Shown: positions 10,601 to 21,996 of the stretch, in pieces
Layout: each line of letters starts with the position of its first letter
Position numbering within the stretch: position 1 is the stretch's first letter
Source of the DNA: Sugiyamaella lignohabitans
Taxonomy: Eukaryota > Ascomycota > Dipodascomycetes > Dipodascales > Trichomonascaceae
NCBI RefSeq assembly: GCF_001640025.1
Contig: NC_031672.1
Coordinates: 1,736,001 to 1,800,000, forward strand
Length of the DNA stretch: 64,000 bases
Reading direction: 5' to 3'
Made by a program: the position numbers and the translations under genes
The notes under the pieces: model-generated
Databases searched by the model: none
Seen by the model: the letters and a program-made list of their open reading frames with translations, nothing else
What the model was told of the DNA's origin: nothing

Positions 10601-13600
10601 GTCCTGTTGTTCCTGGTGTGCCACCACCTGGTGTTCCACAGGCTTCTAACGTTGCTGTTCCTGGTGTCTTGGCTCCTCATAACCAATATACCGCCCCAAC
10701 AATGGCAGGTGGAAACGCATTCTCACCACCACCACCAGTACCACCAGCTTCGATTTCCAGACCTTCATCAATTCCCAATCCGTATGCTCCAGGTGTGGTT
10801 CCTCAAAGCAAGTCAGTGTACTCCCATTCTCGTACCAATTCTGCTGGTTCTAATCACAGTGCCACTGCTGGTCTCGCAATTCCATCTGGCGGGTATGATG
10901 ATTCTGCTTACAAATCCGCTTATAGTCCTAAAACTGGTCCGACAAACACTCCGCCAAATCCATATGCCAATGTCCCAGTTGCCGCTCCCCCATCTGGTTA
11001 TACGTCTATGGCCAATCAGTATGACCCTCATAATACTGCTGCTGCCAATGCTGTTGCTGCTGCTGTGGCCCATAAAAGTACTGCTCCACCTCCAACTTCT
11101 ACATATGGAGACCTACCTCCTATGTTAGAGACCAGCAGATCGAGACAGGCATCTCATCCTCAGATGGCTCCTCCGTCTGTTAGTTACAGGTCTTCACCTG
11201 CCAACCAACCAGCATCGCTTAACCTTAAGTCAGCTGCTGCTGCGGCCGCTGCCGCTGCTGTCACTACTGGATCAATACATGATTTCCATCAGTCACGACC
11301 TGCTAGTGTCCCTATTGATAATGAGGCCCTTCAGAAGAGACAGTTTCCTATATTCCATTTCGGTAATGGAAGGCAAATCGTGTCTGGACTACCTCCTGCC
11401 ATTGCATTCGGTAATACTCACATGGAGATCAAAATCCTCAGTACTAAGAGCGTTATCAAGACCGACTACGAGTTGAATGCTAAGTTCCCCAGCCCATTGG
11501 TAAATAGCAAAAGTGCTATCAAAGGCAAGAAAAAAGAGCTCGAGAAATGGTGTGATGAAAAGATTGCTAAGCTTGAAAACGAATTCAAAAACAGCAACGT
11601 TAATGCTAACCCCAAGTCAATTGAACGTGCTAGTCATCGCATTCTACTGTGGAAGTTTTTGGCCATACTGCTTAAGGCTGATACACATCTTTCACGTGCA
11701 CCTCCAGAGGTTCTTCAATCTATTAAAGAGCTGCTTAATCCACGACTTGCTCTTGTAAAGAATGAGAATGTCACAACATTTTCATCTGCCTCTGATTTGT
11801 ATAAAAAAGGTTTACACCGACGAAACTCCAGTACTGACTACCAGATGGGAATGGTTCCATTCAGTTCAGAGGATCTACGCAATATCTTCACTGCTCTTGA
11901 AATTGGCAACCGTGCTGGGGCACTCCGAATTGCTCTCGACAAGCATCTCTGGGGACATGCTCTCTTGATTGCTAGCTCGCTTGGTCCTCAGCAGTGGAAC
12001 GACGCTGTGGCTGAATTTGTTCGCGAAGAAGTGCGTTCTCATCCATCGTCCAACTCGCAGAGCCTCGCTCTCATCTATCGAGTTCTTGCTGGTTCTGGTG
12101 CCGAGGCCATCTCCGAGCTACAACCGCGTTTACCACTTGCTAACATGCCTGCAAACCAGCGTCCAGAATCGCCTTCTGTCAACAACTGGCGCATGTACCT
12201 CTCTCTCATTGTGTCAAACAAGTCTCCTAACGACTCGGATGCCATCCTTGAGCTTGGAAAGCTCCTACGGAAAAATGGCTTGATCGAAGCTTCGCATATT
12301 TGGTAAGTCTGTTTTTTTTTTTGCCTCCGGAGGCTGGGGCTCCGCCCCAGGCCCCGTGGCTCCTCTCGCTCCGCTCGAGTCGTACTAACTTCAATAGCTT
12401 GATTTTATCTGGATATCCTGTTTTTGGTTCGCCCGACGAAGATGCTATTATTCTAATGGGCGATGATATCAGTGCTGACCGTGGTTTTGGTCGTGACCTG
12501 GATTCTATTCTTATGAGTGAGATGTATGAGTTTATTTTGATTTCTCATCCTCCTGAGGTCAAGAGTCTGAATCCGTTCTCGCATTTGTTACCGTACAAGT
12601 TACAGCATGCCTTTTCTCTGGCTGATTTCGGTTATACTACCGAGGTACAAAAATTACTGGAACCTATTAGCAAGGCCACTTGTAAGGAGATGCCTAAGTT
12701 TGGTGAAGTGCTGGACAGTTTGATGCACAGGGTATCTGCTCTGGATGGTGCCAGTAGTGGCAGTTCGGGTTGGTTCGGTGGAAAGCTTGCAAGACCCAAG
12801 TTTGACAAGATCATGATGCAGTCGTTCAACAAGTTTGTTGCTGGAGATGATGACACTCCCGTGAGCACAAACGAGACTGCTCAAGAAGGTGGTATTTTCA
12901 AGCGTTTGGCTAGTACTCCTGCAAATGTTACCAGTAGTGCACCTGGATCTAGTCTCGAGACAAGCCCTAATTACTTTAACCAGCAGCCATATGCTGCCAG
13001 TCAGCGCCAAGCTTCACAGCCTGCTATTCATCAACCAAATGAGTATGCTCCTATTCCAAGAACACATTCTCTGCAGTCAGTTGGTCCTAGTGGTAATGGC
13101 ACTATCTCAAATGAGTACTTGAACCGTGTTCAATCACACGCGAATGTTCCTTTGATGTCTTCGGCTTACGCTCCTCATGCTCCACATGCTCCTCTTGGAT
13201 CACAGGCTCCTCTTCAACCTTTGTTACCAGCCAATGGAGTCCACGACATTACATCCCGCTCAGCTGCCACATCGCCTAATTTCGGACTTCGTAAAGCATC
13301 TGCTGCTCTTAGTTCAGATACCTATGCTATAGATAGTCGACCTACCTCACCAGCAGCTGCTTCTGTTGGCACTGGCCCATATTCTCGTCGCTCGTCGAAT
13401 GCTGTATCTGATGAGCCAGTTAACAGCGTCTATGCTCCACCCTCAAGGACCGGTAGCAGCCAAAGTGCTCGTCCAGTTTCTCGTCCATTTACCCCTGAGG
13501 CTCCTGTATTACCACCACCAACTAAACCTGTTGATGCCTCACCCGTTTATAATAAGCGGGAAACTCCTCAAGTATCGCCCAAGTCTAATAAGACTCTGAA

Positions 13601-14846
13601 CTCGTCTCCATCCAAATCTGTTCATAACCCGTATGCTGTTCAACCAAGTTCAGGATCAAGTGGCTCTGTTTCAAATCCTTACAACCCATATGCTCCTCAG
13701 ACTAGCCAACCAAAACTAGCTATATCGAGAAAGCATGTTTCGTCGCCTTACGAAGCTCCTGCTAAGGCTATCGACTCCTTAGAAGAAAGCAAATCGGAAG
13801 AACAAGAAGAGCCTGTAGCTACTGCTTCATATGGTTACAACCCTTATGGAGCCATTTATGGTGGCGAAGATGTACCAGCCACCGCTGGGGTGGCACCTTC
13901 TGAACAAGAGGGTGATGCCAAAGATCAGACAGCTGATGAAGCAAGAGACGAGAGAGATGAAACCAGGAGAGAGGATGAGATTCTAGAAGAGGAAAATGGC
14001 CGGGAAGAAGATCTTTATTCCAGCTACGAGCCTCCAAGTTATGGGTTCCAAGCTGAGCCTATTGCCGAGGATAATTTTGTCGACCCAGAAGCTTCTGATA
14101 GCTATTATACACCAGCAGTAGCCGCTCCTGCATTCTCAGCTCCAACATTCAGTGCTCCTGGCACTTCGTATCGAGCACCACCAACAGCCATTCCCGAAGA
14201 AGATGAAGAAGACGAAGACCTCGGTTTTGCGAATGCAAAGAAAAAGTCAGAGTCGGAAGATTCTAAGGAGAAAGAAGATGAGAGAGATGAAGAGGACGAG
14301 AAATCAGATTCCAAGACAAAAGGAAAAGAAACTTCATCCGATGGTAAAAAGGGCTGGTTTAGTGGATGGTTCAAGAAAGGTGAGGATGATGGCCAACCAA
14401 AGGCAGTTCGAGCCAAGCTTGGCGAAGAGTCGTCGTTTTATTATGACCAAGAACTCAAGAGATGGGTTAATAAGAAAGCGCCTTTGGATAACGCAAAACC
14501 TGCTGCGCCAGCACCTCCACCAAAGTCATCCAAACCATCTGCTGCTTCAACACCGGGTATTCCTTCTCCTTCTACTGTAGCCACTCCAAGCCCTGTTGCT
14601 ACTCCTCCAATAGGTGGTGAAAGGGCGGCATCGGCACCAGTCAGAGCACCACCAGGAATGCCAGGTCCTAGCTCTTTATCAGGTGGTCCCTCGCTTTCAG
14701 CGTCGACTTCAAGCTCTGATCTCCGAAAGCCTTCTCCTTCCTCCGGAGGTGGTTTAGACGACCTCCTTGCCAGCGTTCCTACTACTCGTAAACCAGCAAA
14801 GAGAAGTGCTCGAAATCGTTATGTTGACATTATGGCTCAAAAGTAA
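7651..14846 (+). CDS. SEC16: COPII coat scaffold Sec16
   Basis: Join(7651..12302, 12398..14846), 2366 residues. Sec16 organises ER exit sites by binding Sec23/24, Sec13/31 and Sar1. The order matches the family: a Lys-rich N-terminus, Glu-Pro-Val-Ala repeats (about residues 130-330), four FFSQ-type repeats (about 458-530), NPF motifs (about 624-657), a long Pro/Ser/Tyr-rich region, the central conserved domain from FHFGNGRQIV (about 1232) across the exon junction at Cys1551 (HICLILSGYP), then a disordered acidic region and the conserved C-terminus ending RYVDIM. Removing the 95-nt intron restores frame exactly and rebuilds the conserved AHIC-like stretch, so this is one spliced gene and not a broken one. 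The start at 7651 is the first ATG after the putative UTR intron. Confidence 0.93.
8038..8640 (+). repeat. Coding (Ala)-Glu-Pro-Val repeats in SEC16
   Basis: About 200 residues built mainly of EPVAEPV-like units, encoded by variants of GAACCAGTTGCT. The repeat DNA also opens a Gly/Ser/Thr-rich frame on the other strand, which is a shadow. Confidence 0.9.
9024..9240 (+). repeat. Coding 17-residue repeats in SEC16
   Basis: Four units of DFFSQ-x-A-x-x-S-x-E-x-P-x type, period 17 residues (51 bp), followed by a partial fifth. Confidence 0.85.
12303..12397 (+). other. SEC16: SEC16 intron made almost wholly of a double-hairpin element
   Basis: 95 nt. Donor GTAAGT at 12303 plus a T-tract (19 nt), then the 61-nt element (12322-12382), then TACTAAC (12383-12389) and acceptor TTCAATAG. 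The element's last base touches the branch site. Translation across the junction gives conserved Sec16 sequence, so splicing is well supported. Confidence 0.93.
12322..12382 (+). repeat. Double-hairpin element inside SEC16 intron, tail type A
   Basis: Single sense copy, first loop TCC, tail loop TCC, with two head/linker differences from consensus (GGAGG in the head, CAGGCCCC in the linker). Confidence 0.95.
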
Positions 14847-17374
14847 CATTTACAATCAACGTTATCTATTGCATTTAATATATCTTTATTATAGTACCTG
14901 CGAGGTTTCCACTTGTGAGTTACAGGAATTGATCGAGGCTCAGTCTTGAATATCCATAAGAGGTTTTTCGAGATTTTTAACGAGATTGGTACTCAAGATG
15001 TTGTACACTCTAGACTCGAGGAGTTATTGGGATATTTTAGGCGTTGTTTTTTCAAGTTCCAGTTCTAGTGAGACTCGACGACGAAATAGTTACATGGGTA
15101 TGTGATGACGTGCTGGAGAATTTTGACCGAGAATCTTGGCTATGGTCTAGACCCTGGGTTGTTAGTAAACTTGTCGTTTAAGTATGTCCACCGCATGCCT
15201 TTAATCTTCTGGGGGCCAAAACCTTGAACACAATCATGACGATGGTCTACCGCCTACGTGGTATGAAGGCGTACCGGCAGGACCGAGCTATGATGCAATA
15301 TAGCCGATATTCAGCCATTACTTGTGAAGAAAAGTGTTCATTCGCGCTAGTTGATAGGTTTCGATCTACAATCGCTCCGGCTAGTAGCATGATGTTTAAC
15401 TCGGAGGAAACTGACTTACAACACAAACTACAAACAACAACTTAAAACATACTTTCGCTAAGAGCAATGACCTGAATGGAGTACAACTGGCGTATAGAAA
15501 GCAAAGTATCAGTTTTACTTGCTGTAGTAGTACATGAGGTCTGCTATCCAATACATTATCTTCTATTTCCGTATCAGAAACTAGAAAACCACAAAAATTA
15601 TTATCTTAATCTTTGTAGATATGGGAGAATATTATTAGGTGGAGGGTCACGCTCCTAAATTAGGAACCACGAGTCAAATAGGCATTGAATCTAAATATTT
15701 TGCCTCAGCAGAATCGGCTAATGAGCAATGGCAAAATATAATCTTACAAGAGTGAATGATGCTGTTTGTCTTCTGTATTAGACATGTGTGAAAGAACTTT
15801 AAAATATGATAATAATTGTTTGAGCAGCAAGGGCCGCCGGAAATGTTTAGCCCGCTGTAACGCCTTCTTCAATAAGAGATTACTGAAAAAGCCAAAAAAA
15901 ATAATCCTAATAATAATGATAGTAAATACAGTACAAACTAAGGTGATTAAAGGAAGTAAGAAGCATGTCAAGCAGATAATTGCTTTAAGATATCCGTAAG
16001 CACAGACAAGAGAACATAGTCTAGGAAAGGAACGAGAGAAAAAGTAAAAACATATTTTTCAGGTTACATACAGGAAGAAAGAAGGGAGTAGAGTTATTCC
16101 AACCAAGACATACAGAACAAGAGAATGAAACAAGAACTCGCGCGAGTTATAATACAAGACATACAGTCCCTTACTGCTTTTGGAATAGCACCCGAACAAC
16201 AACAACAACAAAACAACAAGAACAACCGATATAACTCTCAAAAGAAACTTCACAACCACTGGGCGGCTTTTCTAGGACCGAGATAATCCTTTCGCTTGTG
16301 CTCTTCGCAGTCAAAATTAATTATTAACGGTGCATTTACTATAGTGGATTGAATCAACTTCCCAGGTATGTTATCCGGACCGGCAAGGATCATCAATATC
16401 ATTTATAAGGCCAAGTGCCAAATGCTTCATAAGACATGCCCACACAAAAGAAATGGGTTTCTACTGTGTTTTGCTCGGCTACAAGTAACTCACGAAAGTC
16501 AAGAAAAACTTTCTCTTGAAGAAACTTTGAACAAGCACTGCCTTCGGAATAGACCATGCATTGATACTGACGAGTGTATAGTCACCGAATCACCGAATAT
16601 CATCTGGTGGTCTCTGGGGCTATCGACTAGAGATCGCGGTTTCCTCACGAATGCAGTAACAGGCGGTGGTGGGCAGCGGTGGGCGGTAGTTGGATCACAG
16701 CAGTAATAGCGGCGGCTCCATTCTACGACCTGGCAGAAGACTTACCGGTTTGGAAGGGGGATGCGGTAGATAAGCAAGCGACCAACAGATTCACGGCAGA
16801 ATTAGGGCCTGTGACTTTTTTCTAGACGCAGCACTGACAGGAGTGATGGGTTGCCCAAAATGGAGGGAGGAAATAATAATTAGAAAACAATAGCCACATA
16901 AACAGAACAATGGTCGCCGTGCTGATGTCAGCTTACAGCTTAATCAGTGAAGAATTCAAATAGCGAATGGATTACTAGTTGCGGAAGTTTTCTGTCTTGC
17001 ACACAATATTGGCGAAAGCTGGCAGCGGCGGCAACACACCAGGTCAAACCCATTTTTCACCTCTCCCTTACAAACTCTATGTTAAACTCAGGTATAGCTA
17101 CATGGGTGGGTCCATGCTAGCAACCCCGGCATCGACGTCTGGTGAGACAGTGTTGTATGGCCAGATTCGGAAGGAGGGGCCCGGTGCAGGATCTAACGGC
17201 GTCAACACCAAAAAAGGCTAAGTAGATACCTAATTCGAACTTATGTATGTTAAAGTAAAATGAGGCAACTAAACTAGGGAACTGCAGGGCAGGCGGCTCA
17301 AGCGGGGTGAGGGGCGTCTGTAGCTCCGGTTCCAGGGGGTGACAGGGTCCTGCAGCCAGGGGGGAAGGAGTGAA

Positions 17375-17429
17375 TGCCTCCGGCGGCTGGGGCTCTGCCC
17401 CAGACCCCGTTGCTCCTGCTTCGCAGGAG
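17375..17429 (+). repeat. Double-hairpin element, tail type B
   Basis: First loop TCT; second hairpin is the perfect CTCCTGC-TTC-GCAGGAG. Isolated copy. Confidence 0.95.
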
Positions 17430-17484
17430 TTTACGGGGGGAATTGCACTGTATTTAATATTATTAGTATTATTAATAATCCATG

Positions 17485-17605
17485 GTATGTGACTTGAGGT
17501 AGGTGAACTAAGGTACGTGAATTGAGGTAGGTTGAACTGAGGTATGTGAATTGAGGTTGGTGAACTGAACTGAACTATGTGAATTGAGGTATGTGAACTG
17601 AGGTA
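17485..17605. repeat. Degenerate GAATTGAGGTAGGTGAAC-like repeat
   Basis: Seven or so irregular units of about 15-20 bp alternating GAAT/CTGAGGT and GGTGAAC/ATGTGAA. Confidence 0.6.
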
Positions 17606-18699
17606 CGGCAACGCTACATCGAGCTTGGCTGGCCTCGGTCCTTCAGTCTCAAATCCATTATTGGGAGTTGCTATTTCGTATTGTTTATCTTGAGTTTCTT
17701 ACCAATTGCCTCTTATGTATCGGGATTATGTACCCCCACTCCGGCTGAATCGGACCGTATTCTCCGATCAGTCGGCTGCTATCTCTATATCTCTATCTGC
17801 TCTTCCCTTATTTATGGGTCCGGGCCCTATAGATCGGAGTGTATGTAGTAAACTAGTAACTAGCTATCGTGGCGCTTACTATCGTGAATATTTGTGGTCT
17901 ATGAGGCGTGTAAGGCGTAGAGGGTATATATTTATGTAAAGGACAGATATCATATGAAAAGTACTAATACTCACTGAATCACAAGCCAGTCCGACTGACG
18001 CTGTGTATGCCAGTAGGTTCAGTTGCAATCAGATCGGGAAGCAATCGGACTGCGATCAATCGAAGTACGAGACCTACCTAATCGTCCTTACCTACTGTTA
18101 GTCACTGCTACTCTATGGCTATGGCCACTATTCAGTACGCTGAATTTAGTGGGGATACAGACATCGTGTGCTTGGCACTTTTTATAGAATGGCTAGAATA
18201 TCGTCAAATCTGGATTGACCATGAATTGAGCTAAACAGTGGAAAATGCTGCACGGTTCCGCTATAAAGCTATAAAGCCAAGCTATAAAGCTATAGATAGG
18301 CGTTTACGTATCGGTCATAAGCGACAGTAGTAGGAAACACCACAGATCGGTCGGTCGCATTATACGTAAATATGGGTATAGGATAGACAATCTCTAGGAA
18401 TGTTAGTGGGCACGCCAGCAGGACCAAGCAGACGGGTGTTACAAAAACTGTGGTGCAAGGTGCAAAGTGTGCAGCCAAACGGCTCTGTCGTATCAGTAGT
18501 AGCGGCAACGGTTTATCCAGCGATTAGATCTAACGACGAGATCTGCCGCAGCAGCTTGGTCACCTGGTGCTTATCCTGGTGGTTAGTCTAATGGTAATCG
18601 TCCGGTACAAAAGCAATCTAAATACAATCTAGGTAGATTAGCGTTAGCAGCGATTCCAGCCGTGGTGTCATGCTGTGATAATGATCAGTTTTATAAGTG

Positions 18700-19025
18700 G
18701 ATTGAAGCGATAGTTAGGGCGATAATTGAAGCTAATGGAGCTATAATTGGAACGATAGTTGGGGCTGTAGTTGGAGCGATTGGAACGATAGGTGGAGCAA
18801 TGGTTGGAGGGAGCGATTGGATGATAAAATTAGAGCAATATTTGGAACGATGGAACTATAATTGAGGCGTTTATTGGAGCTATAGTTGTATGATAGTTGG
18901 CGCGATGGTTGAGGAGAGGCGTTTATTGGAACGATAGTTGGAGCAATAGGCGAGTGATAGCTGGAAGTGTTTACCGGAGCGATAATTAGAGCAATAGTTG
19001 GAATGATAATTAGAACAATGACTCT
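18700..19025. repeat. Degenerate 12-bp minisatellite
   Basis: Repeated variants of GGAGCGATAGTT (also GGAACGATAATT, GGAGCAATAGTT) with a dominant 12-bp spacing. A local open frame reads Ile/Ala/Gly-rich only because the period is a multiple of three. Confidence 0.75.
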
Positions 19026-21237
19026 ATCACAGCCGGTCGTCGCACAAAGAAGACACTGGAACAAGAAATTGGTATACCCGGAATCGTTCCGAGACATGCC
19101 AAATATGCTATCTGGCTATATTTGCCTGCCTTTCTATGGCATCTTGTGTCAGTCAATAAGCCCTATGTGTCTATGTGTATGCACCAGGTATACTATTCTA
19201 TAAACTGTTCTGCTAGTTGACGGAAAAGTATGATTACTTTTTAATTTTAATTTTTAACTTTTTTTTTTTTTTTGCTTTTCCCTTACAACATTGAACACAT
19301 TTACTCCACTTGAGAACAACTTTCTACTTGCTTTTTCACTTAGAACTCAGTGATGACATTGGTCTGGAATAGCTAGCTAACTAAACTCGTTCAACCTTAT
19401 AATTGTCAAAGTAAAGTTTATCTCATTCTGTTCTCTGTCATGCTATTTCCCCTTACCGATGCCGTAATTTGTTTACATCCTGTCAGATCCACCCTGCTGC
19501 ATAAAGTGGATCTAGGGCAGGGATTCTACACCTAAACCGGATCCAGTTTCATTTTCCGCTGCGATGGAGGTCCGTGGTGCATATCTTGCACATATTGCGT
19601 TGCTTTTAGTAGGGGGGTGATAGTAAGAGGGGCAAGGAGGGACACTAGCAGTATTTATTTATTTACCTTTCAATATGCATGATCATCTAAAACTAACATG
19701 AAGTTATAGTTTTTTCTCCTTTATAGTTGTTGTTTTTTTTTGCTAAAACTTTCAGCTTTTTTTGGTTTTCCTTTTCGTTTTGGTGTATTCATTTTCCCCT
19801 GTGTTTAGATATATTTTTTCTTTTTTGTTCTGTTCCAGTTGCATTTTGTTTTGTTTTTTTTTCCATCTGGTTTTTCTTTTGATCTTTTATCTTTCTACCC
19901 TGTCAACTTTTACGTTTATAGCACTCTGAACCCAACCATTATCAATTTTGGACCTTTTGTACCATTGATCCTACTGTTATTAGTGCCAATTCCAAAAATT
20001 CATTGCCAAATCGCCGTATATCATTGATCACCTGCTGCCGACTTGTGGTGCCGACTGCGTGACTTCTAACCATCCATCTGTTTCATCTGCTCCGGTTTTA
20101 CGAATAACCTCTGGTGCTTACATTGTATGTATCTGTGGTATACCTCAGACACAGAGAAGCTCTAGACAATAGTCACTATTTTAAACAGTGCTTAATTGGT
20201 CCGTTCTGGGCCACTCAACTTGCACAAATTTTAGCCTTGGGGGTATAATTGTTTTTGTTTTGTTTTGGTTTCCAATTAGTTTTTTTTTTTTTTTTGGCAT
20301 ATCTTTTTACTATCACCAATAACTGAACAACCCGGTTGGGAACTGTCAGGGTTCTGTTTAGTTTTAGTATCAAGGGCAACAAGCATAGATTTAGAAATAG
20401 GGTCCGAAACAGCAGCCACTTACCAACAGCGGCTGCCTCTCTCTCTCACTCTCTCTCCCTACCTTTGGTTCTCGATTGATAACTAGTACTCCATAAACGG
20501 AATTCGACTTATCAGCCATATTGTTATAACTCTAGTGTTGGGGGAAGTCAATCCACAATTACTTTGAGTTAAACACTCACTGAGAAAGGGAATTAATCTT
20601 TGCAAGATATACTTCTATCCAATTGCAAAATTTTCTTATTTCCTGATACTCAATTGACGACATTATCTATTGACGTTTTGTACCAAGAGGTTCTGACGAT
20701 TGTCTAAACTGGGTACGAATCCTAAATATCGGTCATCCTATTTTTTTCTGTCGTCTTTGGATATTATCGAAATATATTGGTCTTATTTAGAAGGCTCGAT
20801 TAATTAACGAAACTGAATAGCGCGACTTTGTACTTCTCGACTTGATTCTGTGACGGCAGTTACAATTCCATTCAACGAGAATATATACTGGAGTTGAGTT
20901 AAAACTACTTTTTCTCACTTGTCAGGTTTATCATAATCATAGACGGCTGCTGTCACTTGTTTATTATAGGTCTTCGACAGGTATAAATTGGTCCGATCTT
21001 CTACATCTTCACCACATTTATCACCTATAGGGAAAAGTATATCTATACCTCGACCTACTTCTATACCGCCACTTAGCTATACCTATACATTTGGCTGCAG
21101 CAATACTTCATTCCTTTAGTACACAGCACCAACAGGTTTTATTTATTGGTTTTCTTTTTTATCTCTCGTTTCTTTTCTTCTTTTCATTCCCTTGTTGTTT
21201 TTTCTGTAGAGTGCTGTGGTCTAGACTAGTTCAATTG

Positions 21238-21709
21238 GTAAGTTTTCAACGTTTACGTCGGAAGACGTTAGATGAGTTGTCATTGTGTTCAGAGATAGAC
21301 CCTAGAGATCTGAATCGACGTGAGTGTGTCTCTGATCAGGTCTACAGTTTGTTTGTTGTATGAATATCGCGTTTGTTTAAATGTCTGTTTGATTTTCTCT
21401 TTCGTACGTTCTGGTGGTTATTGATATTTATTACTAGGGGCAAACACGTCACACTGTTCTACTCAGATTGTAGGGCATCTATCGCCCTAACTGCAAACCG
21501 ATAGACAACACGATAACTCGTAGTAATCTGCCGATAGCCCATCTGATCTCTGTTTATACGCCTTCATCTCGCCTCCACCTCGAATACCAAAAGTAATCGG
21601 CACCATCGAACAAACTTTATATAACAAACTGTTACGCAGAGTGTATTTTTGGATGGTGATCGCTGCCTGGGTTGTCTATTTATCAACTTATCAATTCTAA
21701 CATTTCTAG
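21238..21709 (+). other. Possible leader intron upstream of the Myb/SANT gene
   Basis: Donor GTAAGT at 21238 and a good branch/acceptor TTCTAAC-ATTTCTAG ending at 21709. A second candidate follows: GTAAGT at 21785 to CACTAAC and GCTTGCAG ending at 21848. Neither affects the proposed protein; transcript data are needed to confirm. Confidence 0.35.
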
Positions 21710-21996
21710 GCCAAGCGTGTTTCATTTTTGTTCATAGTAAATTTATGGACGTTTATTTATTCCTTACAGCCAGACATTTGTATGGTAAGTTGCAAGCCTG
21801 CTAAAATCATACTAAATCACGCTCTGACACTAACAACAAAGCTTGCAGATGAATTTATAATCAATTCTCTTCAATTTTGCATTTACTTTGAGAAACTGTT
21901 GATATTTGGTCATGACAATACACCTTTATGTTGATATAAGCACGAAACACAACCTCTGACAGAAGAATATTACAGTATCGTATCCGCCAACTAGGA

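Larger units (their letters stand above)
14847..21996. other. 7.1-kb gene-poor stretch
   Basis: I can support no protein or RNA gene here. It contains a (CAA)-rich tract near 16195-16230, one double-hairpin element (17375-17429), a degenerate GAATTGAGGTAGGTGAAC-like repeat (about 17485-17605), short AGCTATAAAG repeats near 18265-18295, a 12-bp minisatellite (about 18700-19025), poly-T/pyrimidine tracts (19255-19275, 19730-19870, 20270-20295), a (CT)n tract near 20430-20460 and possible 5'UTR introns of the downstream regulator. Much of the right half may be a long promoter and leader for the gene at 21997. Confidence 0.6.

Noticed and set aside
12300..12420. SEC16 as two genes or a pseudogene broken by an insertion
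   Set aside because: Canonical GTAAGT, TACTAAC and AG are present, the combined exons are exactly in frame (7101 nt) and rebuild conserved sequence, so it is a spliced gene.
21728..21934. 68-codon frame before the Myb/SANT gene
   Set aside because: It crosses a good donor/acceptor pair and has no features; more likely leader sequence.
14847..21996. Retrotransposon or DNA transposon remnant
   Set aside because: No reverse transcriptase, integrase or transposase motifs and no long terminal repeats could be seen.
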